From: an uncultured Clostridia bacterium
GTDB taxonomy: Bacteria; Bacillota; Clostridia; TANB77; CAG-508
Length of the DNA stretch: 12,100 nucleotides
Assembly: GCA_948919095.1 (NCBI GenBank)
Contig: CAQYCU010000009.1
Location: 1 to 12,100, forward strand
Direction of reading: 5' to 3'
Below are positions 5,622 to 12,100 of this stretch, in pieces; the first letter of the stretch is position 1; each line of letters begins with the position of its first letter. A program made the position numbers and the translations under genes. The notes beneath the pieces are model-generated. The model ran no database searches. It was not told the origin of the DNA and saw nothing but the letters and a program-made list of their open reading frames with translations.

Positions 5622-6362
5622 TTAATTTGTTGCACGTCTAAACATCGGTGATGTTTGTATGTCTGTTACCAGAACCTGATGTGTAGTGCAATAATCACAC
5701 ATACAGATAAACGCATTGTTGTAAATTGAACGTTGCCTATTTTGAATTTGCCCATAGAATGCCATGTAGTCTCCAGCTCTTAGAGTAGTTGCAAGTTCTG
5801 CATACTTACCATACATAATACAAGGAATGTAGTAAAACTTAGCAAAATTCCTTGGAACTTCTAGAACTAATTCTGTCACCTCCATATTATCGTTTGCAAA
5901 ATGAATGATTGGATAGTCAGCAACACAACCATCAAGAAAAATTACATTTTTCCCCATTCGTTTTTGGATGCGTGCCTGTTTAGTAAACAGTGATACATTC
6001 TTTGCCAAAACAAAAAGGCATACTTGTCTAGCTCCATCATTAATAAGATCGTATGAACGATATTGGCCTGCAACCTCAATAAAGCTTCCTTTAAAAGGAT
6101 TATTCAGATTCTTTTTCTGCATAATGGTACTGGAAATCAGCACAGGAATATGATCAACTTGACCATCTGTACGTACTACTTCCAGTGTTACACAGTAAAA
6201 AACTTCGTGTTCAACTTTATGATGTCGCTCAAGGTTCGTTTCTGCTTTGCCAAAAATAATGACTTTGTTGTTCATCATGAAATAGTCTCGTGAATTTTTT
6301 TGCGTTTTCTCGTACTGTCGCATTGTCTCCCGCAGAGACCATTTGTGTGTGTTTCCTGGCAT
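5622..6362 (-). CDS. SSB-like protein with two tandem OB folds
   Basis: The 246-residue protein appears to contain an internal duplication. Residues about 33-125 and 138-212 share the same pattern: strands such as FYCVTLEV and VTELVLEV, then DHIPVLI and YYIPCIM, then FIEVAGQYRS and YMAFYGQIQN. The xIP[VC]..[WY]G..A form followed by a GQIQ strand is that of single-stranded DNA-binding protein OB folds. A charged N-terminal helix (1-30) precedes them. After the second fold a short Cys-rich stretch (C220, C222, C225, H228) could bind a metal. There is no acidic SSB-type C-terminal tip, so it may not recruit replication partners. AAAGGGAG lies eight bases before the ATG. Base composition is visibly less AT-rich than that of its neighbours, suggesting horizontal origin. 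Binding of ssDNA is inferred from the fold only. Confidence 0.65.
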   Translation of the reverse strand: MPGNTHKWSLRETMRQYEKTQKNSRDYFMMNNKVIIFGKAETNLERHHKVEHEVFYCVTLEVVRTDGQVDHIPVLISSTIMQKKNLNNPFKGSFIEVAGQYRSYDLINDGARQVCLFVLAKNVSLFTKQARIQKRMGKNVIFLDGCVADYPIIHFANDNMEVTELVLEVPRNFAKFYYIPCIMYGKYAELATTLRAGDYMAFYGQIQNRQRSIYNNAFICMCDYCTTHQVLVTDIQTSPMFRRATN

Positions 6363-6433
6363 TGTGCATTCTCCCTTTCTTTTAATCCTATAAACATATA
6401 TACAGTAAAAGAATAAACATCATTTGTAAATAC

Positions 6434-6445
6434 GCAGAATTCTGC
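6434..6445. promoter_or_regulatory. 12-bp palindrome in the SSB-like gene leader
   Basis: GCAGAATTCTGC is a perfect dyad in the leader of the 5622-6362 gene, about 70 bases upstream of its start. It does not match the Firmicute LexA box as I know it. It could be an operator or a small RNA hairpin. Confidence 0.35.
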
Positions 6446-6502
6446 ATAAAATTAAACAAAGAAATTATTCTTCATCTATATATACTATAACATGATATTG
6501 CT

Positions 6503-6531
6503 ATTATATCATTATACTACATTTTTGTAAA
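6503..6531 (-). promoter_or_regulatory. Sigma-A promoter of the SSB-like gene
   Basis: On the minus strand TTTACA (6531-6526), 17 bases, then TATAAT (6508-6503) differ from consensus at one position. The start near 6496 would give a leader of about 135 bases. A dyad, ATGATAT..ATATCAT (6492-6498 and 6506-6512), overlaps the -10 and start, where a repressor could act. Confidence 0.65.
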
Positions 6532-6574
6532 TAGAATTTTGTTGTTAAATGTTGTAATTCATGTAGGTTATCAT

Positions 6575-7834
6575 CTAATCTAAGTATTTGATTATAAATT
6601 TTGATCCTTTGTTTTTTTCAGAGTCTACTTGGATATATCCATTGTTACTTTCTATTATTGATTTTGACAAAGCTAATCCTATACCAACACTTTCAGAAGA
6701 TGAATTCTTTCCTTTGTAAAAACGTTCAAATATATGTTGGATATCACTTTCATCTATTCCTACTCCATGGTCTTCTATTTCTATTTTTGCATACAATTTA
6801 TTTTTTTCATATCTAATTTCTATTGTGCTGTTTTCGTTAGAATGTTCTATTGCGTTTTTTAATATGTTTGTTATTGCCTCTACTTGCCATTTTAAGTCGC
6901 AAATTATAGTATCCATTGAATTTCCTATTACTTGAATTTTTACATTATGTAGTTCTCCTAACATTTCTACATTTTTTATTGCTTCTTTTATTATTTCTCT
7001 TATTGTTACTTCTTTATTTATAAAATTTATCGAGTTGCTGTCAATTTTCGACAATTTTAGTAAGCTTTCTACTAAAAATCTTACATTTATTACTTCTCTT
7101 TTTATATCTTTTATAAATTCACTCTTTGTTTTTATATCCATATCTTTATTGTCTTGTATATTGTCAAGCATTATTAATATTGATGTTATTGGTGTTTTTA
7201 ATTGATGAGATATGTCAGATAAAGAGTCTTTTAGTTCTATTTTGTCATTTAGTGAATTTTCCGCAACTTCTTTTAACATTACTGTAGTTTTATATAACTC
7301 ATTTTTTAATATTGATAACTCATCTTCAGTATTATCTTCAATATTAAGTTTATAATTTCCTTTATTTATTTGTTCTATATATTTTGTTATCTCATTAAGT
7401 TTATTATTTCTATTCCTATAATACTTCATAAATATACATATTATTACAATAAATAACAAAATTAGTGCTGTAATATCTATTATAATAAATTGCTTGAATT
7501 CTTTGTCGTTTGCAAGTAATACTGTGTCTTTTTCTAAATCAATTCCATAGTCTCTAAGTATTGTGTTACTAGTTACTACTTCATTTGTTGAGTTTTGAAT
7601 ATTTGCTTTATCTTTTTTACTGGCAGCAGAATTTAATATTTCTACTAGCTCTCTTTTTTCTACTTTTGGGTATTTTTCTACTATTTTACTACAAATTTCG
7701 CTAATCTTCTCATTAAAATTTACATTATATGTTCTATACTGTGTATATAATAGCACTCCAAAACCTACCATAAAAATTATAATTATTGCTAATATTGTTA
7801 TTATTGTTTTCTTTAATTCGACTTTATTTTTCAC
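6575..7834 (-). CDS. Membrane sensor histidine kinase of a two-component system
   Basis: The 419-residue kinase begins with a GTG codon (7834-7832) six bases after AAAGGAA. Two transmembrane helices (about 10-30 and 116-136) flank an extracytoplasmic sensor region of about 85 residues, followed by a HAMP-like linker (137-190). The H-box SDISHQLKTPITS carries the phospho-acceptor H210. The ATP-binding domain has its N-box (NILKNAIEH, N323/N327), G1 (DHGVGI, 355-360), F-box (FERFYKG) and G2 (GIGLAL, 384-389). All catalytic motifs are intact, so it should autophosphorylate and act on the regulator encoded 45 bases upstream. The sizeable sensor domain separates it from Bce-type kinases, which have almost no extracellular loop. 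It is more like kinases that stand beside Vex/MacB-type transporters. No clear terminator follows the stop codon. Confidence 0.93.
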   Translation of the reverse strand: MKNKVELKKTIITILAIIIIFMVGFGVLLYTQYRTYNVNFNEKISEICSKIVEKYPKVEKRELVEILNSAASKKDKANIQNSTNEVVTSNTILRDYGIDLEKDTVLLANDKEFKQFIIIDITALILLFIVIICIFMKYYRNRNNKLNEITKYIEQINKGNYKLNIEDNTEDELSILKNELYKTTVMLKEVAENSLNDKIELKDSLSDISHQLKTPITSILIMLDNIQDNKDMDIKTKSEFIKDIKREVINVRFLVESLLKLSKIDSNSINFINKEVTIREIIKEAIKNVEMLGELHNVKIQVIGNSMDTIICDLKWQVEAITNILKNAIEHSNENSTIEIRYEKNKLYAKIEIEDHGVGIDESDIQHIFERFYKGKNSSSESVGIGLALSKSIIESNNGYIQVDSEKNKGSKFIIKYLD

Positions 7835-7879
7835 GTTGCTTTCCTTTCAATGTTTTTTTATATTTTTCGACAAAATTAT

Positions 7880-8539
7880 TTATTTTTCATCCTCGTCTAT
7901 TCTATATCCTATACCTTTAATCGTAATAATTATATCAGTTTGTAATTTTTCTCTTATTCTTTTTAAATATACAGTTACTGTATTATCGTTTACATCATTT
8001 CCTGTCCATTCCCATATTTTCTCAATAATATCATTTCTTGTTACTACTTTGTTGATGTTTTGTAACAGCAAATGCAATATTTTAAGCTCTAAACTTGTAA
8101 GTGTAATTTCTTTATCTTTTCTTTTTACTGTCATTTTATCCATGTCGAAATATATATCTTTTACTTGTATTATAGTATTTTTTCTTTTTCTAAGTATTAT
8201 TTTGTTTATTCTTGTAAGTAGCTCTTTTACACCAAATGGTTTTGTTATATAATCTTCTGCACCTAGTTCTAACCCTTTTACTATATCACTTTCATCATCT
8301 CTCGCTGTAAGAAATATAGTTGGTATATCTTTTTGCTTTATGCTTTTTTCATATAAATCAAACCCATTTCCATCTGGAAGTGATACGTCTAATATTGCAA
8401 AATCTATTATATTGTTTTTTATCTCTTGCAATGCTTCTTTTATAGTAGTCGTATATATGACTTTATATTTTTTTTGCTCTAATGAGTATATTAATCCTTT
8501 TGCAAGTACTTCATTATCTTCTACTAATAATATATTCAT
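7880..8539 (-). CDS. OmpR/PhoB-family response regulator
   Basis: The 219-residue protein has an N-terminal receiver domain with the acidic pocket E7/D8, phospho-acceptor D51 (ILDVSLPDG), T78 and K100 (KPFG). Its C-terminal winged-helix DNA-binding domain (about 125-216) contains LTSLELKILHLL, the recognition region NDNTVTVYLKRIREKL and the closing IKGIGYRI wing. It is the likely partner of the histidine kinase encoded just downstream and probably controls this operon and/or the adjacent ABC transporter genes. A GGGAGTG site (8554-8548) lies eight bases before the ATG. Confidence 0.95.
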   Translation of the reverse strand: MNILLVEDNEVLAKGLIYSLEQKKYKVIYTTTIKEALQEIKNNIIDFAILDVSLPDGNGFDLYEKSIKQKDIPTIFLTARDDESDIVKGLELGAEDYITKPFGVKELLTRINKIILRKRKNTIIQVKDIYFDMDKMTVKRKDKEITLTSLELKILHLLLQNINKVVTRNDIIEKIWEWTGNDVNDNTVTVYLKRIREKLQTDIIITIKGIGYRIDEDEK

Positions 8540-8567
8540 TTTTATATCACTCCCTTCTACAATATAA

Positions 8568-8576
8568 ATTATATCA
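8568..8576 (-). promoter_or_regulatory. Extended -10 promoter of the two-component operon
   Basis: On the minus strand TATAAT (8573-8568) is preceded by TGTGA, an extended -10; the -35 region is weak. The start near 8561 leaves a leader of about 21 bases. It lies after the transporter terminator, so the regulator and kinase can be transcribed separately from the transporter. Confidence 0.55.
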
Positions 8577-8652
8577 CATATATCCTAAAAATTGCTAGTT
8601 ATTATTCTCATTATAATATTCTTATAAAAAAAATGTATATCAAAATAGTCAA

Positions 8653-8704
8653 AAATAATAAGTCAGAAAAGTATTTTGCAAACTTCTTTTCCGACTTATT
8701 ATTT
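8653..8704 (-). terminator. Terminator of the ABC transporter operon
   Basis: A 19-bp stem with one mismatch (8653-8671 with 8686-8704) has a 14-base loop and begins eight bases after the permease stop codon. On the minus strand it runs into a T-rich tail. Confidence 0.82.
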
Positions 8705-8711
8705 ATGTTAT

Positions 8712-11297
8712 TTATATATTCTCATTTCTAATTGTTTCTATTGTGTTTTGTTTATTAATTTTTGATATTGAATATCTCATTATTAAGTATATAAATATAA
8801 ATACGAATATTGCTGAAATTATTATCGCATCTATTGGAATATATATTCCTTTTTCTATCTTTATTGAGAATGCTTTATAAATTGCATACGTGCCTATAAG
8901 TCCTGCTATTGTACCATATATCCATGCTTTTGTTCCATAAAATACGGTTTCTAAGTTTATCATTCTGTTGAATTCTTTTTTTGTCATTCCTATAGATTTT
9001 AGCATTGCAAATTCCTTTTGTCGTAATTCCATATTTGAAGTTATGGTGTTAAATATATTTGTTACTCCTATTAATGTAATTACCATAATAAATCCATATA
9101 GGAATATCTTTACTACTAATACCATTGCCTTTTCTTCTTTTGCTGTGTCCTCTAAGTTATATATATTTAATGTACTGTCAATGCTTTCTATATATTTTTG
9201 TAAGTTTGTTGTATCATTTGATTGTATTGTTATGTGTTCTAACTGAAAGTTAATATTTGGATAATCATCTTTATTTACTATTAAATATCCCCCCTCATAA
9301 TAACTATTTTTTAGTCCATCTGGTTTTATTTCAGATGTAGCTCCTATTTTTATTTGTATATCTTTTCCGTTTAATTTCCCATCAATAGCTTCTCCTTTTT
9401 TTATTGTGTATCTTCTTTGTTCTATCTGTTTGTCATTTACATATCTTAAATATGTATCACACAATATGCCCGTTTTTTCGACATCTTTGTAATTTTTTCC
9501 TATTTCTTTTACATATCTTTTAAACGCTTCTTTATCTAATGCCACCATTATTGGTTCTGAATATCTATCCCCTGTTGGTATTGCTACTTGATTTATTTCA
9601 TCATATTTATATGTTTCTTCAAGTGGCCAGTTTTCAATGTCATTCATTTTACTTAAATCTCTAATCTTTAAATCTAGCCCTTGCTCTCTTTCGTTATAAA
9701 TCAATGAGTAATTTTCAATACTTTGGTGTGATATTATTTTTTGTGCTGTTTCGTCTAATATTTTTCCACTACTTGCATTAATTGAAATATTATAATTATA
9801 GTCTTGATAATAGTTTCCTGTTATACTGAATACATTTGTTATAAACGCATTCATTGTTATAAATGTAAATATACTAACTGTTATTGATATTACTGTAGTT
9901 CTATATTTCTTCTTACTTCTCTTTAAATTCTTGTAAGCTAGTGTTCCTCCTGTTTTGAATAATTTTGTTATAATTCTTGGTGCTTTTAATTTTTTGCTTT
10001 TTATTTTTATTTCATTTGAATTTCTTAAACCTTCTATTGGACTAATTTTACTTGCTTTTTTTGCTGAACTTCGTGCTGACAAATAAATTGTAACTAATCC
10101 TAATATTACCGAAACAATAACTGGTAAAAGTGTTATTTTAAATATTAATCCATCAACATGGCTTAATAGATAATCTCCTAATATACTATTTACAATTTGA
10201 AGTACTATAAATACTGCTAAAAATCCTACTACTATTCCTAGTGGAATACCTATTATTCCTAATATAAGTCCTTCTGTTATTACATTTCTTTTTATTTGCT
10301 TTTTGGTTGTTCCTACACTTGATAGCATTGAATACATTTTTATTTTTTCTGTCATTGCTATTGTAAATGAGTTTCTAATACAAAATATACTTGTAAATAT
10401 GATTATTATAATTATTATTGTTATTAATGTATATAACATTGTTACTGTTGAATCTGAGAATGCAAATACTTCCCATCTTAAAAGTTCTGTGTTTATCTCG
10501 TAATTGTCGAATTTTGCAGTCTCTGCTGATTTAACTATTCCTGCACTTGCATCTTTATAACTTTTGGTTCCTAAAAGTTCTGGAATTGTTGTTTTATATT
10601 GTTTTGGATTTTTAAAACTTATAAATACGTCTGTTGAACCTTTTTCTACTCCTTTAGTTATTAATGTATATCCTGGGTCTGAATATGGCTCAAATCTCGC
10701 ATCTGGTCTTTCCATTATTCCTACTATTGTAAAGTCGTATTTTGTTGAATTTACTACTTTTTCTAGTCCTTCATTATATGGATTTGAACTGTCTAATGTA
10801 TATCCTTCATTTGATTGCCTTTCTCCAATATTAGCACTAATCTTGTCCCCTAGCTTGTATGGCTTTTCTAAATTTTGGTTTAATGTTTTGCTTATTATTA
10901 CTTCATTACTGTTTCTTGGAAATCTCCCTTCGATTAATGTAAACTTTAAGTTTTCAAAAGTTTCGTTATTCATTGAAAATAGCTGTACAAAAGGCTTGCT
11001 TTTATTTAGAATTTCATCCAATTTACCATATCCACATCTTTTTACTTGATATATATTTGCTATGTCTCTATTACTTTTTAAATCTTCTATTTGACTATCA
11101 TTTATTCCTAATATTTTTAAATGATAATATCCCGCTTCATTTGTTGCATTTTCTACAAGTGTTGTCTGTGCGCTTACTCCAAATCCACATACAGCACAGA
11201 TTAGCGCTACTGATAGCATTATACCTATAATTGTACTTATAGTTCTTTTTTTGTTAAGCTTCAAGTTTTTTATTGATAATTTACTAAGAATATTCAT
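8712..11297 (-). CDS. Large ABC transporter permease with two FtsX/MacB-type modules
   Basis: The 861-residue membrane protein is built as two similar halves of four transmembrane helices each. The first half has a helix at about 20-42, a large extracytoplasmic domain (about 45-283), then helices near 284-306, 342-370 and 386-408. The second repeats this with a helix at 466-488, an outer domain (about 490-725), then helices near 726-750, 792-810 and 822-840. Each half carries the FtsX coupling motif before its penultimate helix: MLSSVGTTKKQI (324-335) and MLKSIGMTKKEF (765-776). Such permeases work with an ATPase like that encoded upstream in peptide/antibiotic efflux or cell-envelope mechanotransmission rather than import. 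The eight helices argue against the ten-helix BceB type. The ATG has a GGAAGGG site nine bases upstream. The substrate is unknown. Confidence 0.92.
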   Translation of the reverse strand: MNILSKLSIKNLKLNKKRTISTIIGIMLSVALICAVCGFGVSAQTTLVENATNEAGYYHLKILGINDSQIEDLKSNRDIANIYQVKRCGYGKLDEILNKSKPFVQLFSMNNETFENLKFTLIEGRFPRNSNEVIISKTLNQNLEKPYKLGDKISANIGERQSNEGYTLDSSNPYNEGLEKVVNSTKYDFTIVGIMERPDARFEPYSDPGYTLITKGVEKGSTDVFISFKNPKQYKTTIPELLGTKSYKDASAGIVKSAETAKFDNYEINTELLRWEVFAFSDSTVTMLYTLITIIIIIIIFTSIFCIRNSFTIAMTEKIKMYSMLSSVGTTKKQIKRNVITEGLILGIIGIPLGIVVGFLAVFIVLQIVNSILGDYLLSHVDGLIFKITLLPVIVSVILGLVTIYLSARSSAKKASKISPIEGLRNSNEIKIKSKKLKAPRIITKLFKTGGTLAYKNLKRSKKKYRTTVISITVSIFTFITMNAFITNVFSITGNYYQDYNYNISINASSGKILDETAQKIISHQSIENYSLIYNEREQGLDLKIRDLSKMNDIENWPLEETYKYDEINQVAIPTGDRYSEPIMVALDKEAFKRYVKEIGKNYKDVEKTGILCDTYLRYVNDKQIEQRRYTIKKGEAIDGKLNGKDIQIKIGATSEIKPDGLKNSYYEGGYLIVNKDDYPNINFQLEHITIQSNDTTNLQKYIESIDSTLNIYNLEDTAKEEKAMVLVVKIFLYGFIMVITLIGVTNIFNTITSNMELRQKEFAMLKSIGMTKKEFNRMINLETVFYGTKAWIYGTIAGLIGTYAIYKAFSIKIEKGIYIPIDAIIISAIFVFIFIYLIMRYSISKINKQNTIETIRNENI

Positions 11298-11409
11298 TTT
11301 TGTTTTCCCTTCCTTTTATTTTCTAATCTTAAGTCTTTTACCTTAAAAATTATATAATTTATAAATTTGTTGTTATAATATTTTTGTCGAATTTTATACA
11401 ATCTTGGCT
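11298..11409 (-). other. 112-bp gap between ATPase and permease genes
   Basis: The two transporter genes are spaced more widely than usual for such a pair. The gap is extremely AT-rich and contains a 14-bp palindrome, AAATTATATAATTT (11347-11360), but I see no GC-rich hairpin or well-spaced promoter. The two genes are probably still co-transcribed. Confidence 0.4.
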
Positions 11410-12081
11410 TTATACTTGTTTGATTATTCTTCCATCTTCAATTTTTATAATTCTATCAGCAACTTTTGCTATTTCCATATTATGGGTTATCATTACGATT
11501 GTTTGCTTAAAGTCTTTATTTGATTTTTTTAATAACGATACTATCTCATCACTTGATTTTGAGTCTAGGTTTCCTGTTGGCTCATCTGCAAGGATTATAC
11601 TTGGATTTGTTATCATTGCTCTTCCTATTGATACACGTTGTTGTTGTCCTCCTGATAGTTCATTTGGAAGATGCTTTGTTCTATCTGATAACCCTAGTGT
11701 TTGTATCAGACTTTTTAGTGTATCTTTTTCAACTGTTCTGTTATCTAGGTCTAATGGTAATGTTATATTTTCTTCTACATTTAATATTGGTATTAGATTG
11801 TAGAATTGATAAATTAGTCCTACCTGTCTTCTTCTAAATATTGCCAATTCATCATCATTGAACTGGTAAATATCCTTTCCATCTATGTAAACCTTTCCAC
11901 TGCTTGGTCTGTCAACTCCGCCTATTAAGTGTAATAACGTTGACTTTCCGCTTCCTGATGCTCCTACGATTGCTACAAATTCTCCTTTTTCGACACTAAA
12001 TGACACATTATTTAGTGCAATTACTTCGTTTTCTCCCTTTCCATATGTTTTATACAAGTTTTCAACTTTTAAAATCTCCAT
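11410..12081 (-). CDS. ABC transporter ATP-binding protein (MacB/LolD-type)
   Basis: The 223-residue protein has every motif of a functional ABC ATPase: Walker A GASGSGKST (40-48), Q-loop Q92 in YQFYNLIP, signature LSGGQQQRV (142-150), Walker B IILADEP (162-168) with catalytic E167, the D-loop GNLDSK and the switch H200. The LIPxLNVEENITLPL stretch after the Q-loop and the EPTGNLD sequence are typical of the MacB/LolD/FtsE group that pairs with FtsX-type permeases such as the one encoded downstream. The ATG is ten bases from GGAG (12095-12092). The promoter lies beyond the window. Two such subunits presumably energise the permease. Confidence 0.95.
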   Translation of the reverse strand: MEILKVENLYKTYGKGENEVIALNNVSFSVEKGEFVAIVGASGSGKSTLLHLIGGVDRPSSGKVYIDGKDIYQFNDDELAIFRRRQVGLIYQFYNLIPILNVEENITLPLDLDNRTVEKDTLKSLIQTLGLSDRTKHLPNELSGGQQQRVSIGRAMITNPSIILADEPTGNLDSKSSDEIVSLLKKSNKDFKQTIVMITHNMEIAKVADRIIKIEDGRIIKQV

Positions 12082-12100
12082 TTTATTTTCTCTCCCTTCA

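Noticed and set aside
7836..8252. 138-codon open frame on the plus strand opposite the response regulator
   Set aside because: It is rich in F, I, S and L, typical of an antisense shadow of an AT-rich gene, and the regulator frame carries all catalytic residues.
10564..11049. 161-codon open frame on the plus strand inside the permease gene
   Set aside because: It is antisense to a clear permease coding frame, has no family resemblance, and reflects the low stop-codon frequency opposite the coding frame.
11347..11360. 14-bp AT palindrome between ATPase and permease as operator or promoter
   Set aside because: It consists only of A and T in a very AT-rich gap, where such palindromes arise easily, and no properly spaced -35 accompanies it.

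Overview
The window looks like chromosomal DNA from an anaerobic, endospore-forming Firmicute of the Clostridia type. The reasons are: very AT-rich DNA; AGGAGG/AAAGGA ribosome-binding sites before nearly every gene; an alpha/beta-type small acid-soluble spore protein; and the GatCAB amidotransferase typical of bacteria lacking GlnRS and/or AsnRS. Species assignment is not possible from the sequence alone.

Left part (1-867). A membrane protein gene is cut by the left edge (minus strand). Next comes a short interval with a consensus-like minus-strand promoter and, about 70 nt downstream, an intrinsic terminator with no recognisable gene between them: a candidate small RNA or leader. Then comes a minus-strand gene for an 80-residue zinc-ribbon/helix-turn-helix protein with its own terminator, followed by a divergent intergenic region with promoters for that gene and for the gat operon.

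Gat operon (868-4886, plus strand). The order is gatC, a P-loop nucleoside/nucleotide kinase-like gene, gatA, gatB, then a strong intrinsic terminator. GatA and GatB overlap by one base, while the kinase-like gene is inserted between gatC and gatA. An unusual repeated hairpin element lies just before gatA. The Gat proteins convert Glu-tRNA(Gln) and/or Asp-tRNA(Asn) into the correctly amidated tRNAs.

Middle (4887-6574). A monocistronic spore DNA-protecting SASP gene has a long hairpin in its leader. It converges on a minus-strand initiator tRNA-Met gene with a perfect consensus promoter, and both share a hairpin terminator. Next is a minus-strand gene for a protein with what look like two tandem SSB-type OB folds. 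It is less AT-rich than its surroundings and has its own promoter, a long leader with two dyads, and its own terminator.

Right part (6575-12100, minus strand). In transcription order there is an ABC ATPase, a large two-module FtsX/MacB-type permease and a terminator, then a second unit with an OmpR-family response regulator and a two-transmembrane sensor histidine kinase. This is the common Firmicute arrangement of an efflux or peptide-handling ABC transporter beside the two-component system that probably controls it. No CRISPR array, transposase or integrase was seen. The most unusual items are the candidate small RNA, the repeated hairpin before gatA, the kinase gene inside the gat operon, and the compositionally distinct tandem OB-fold gene.
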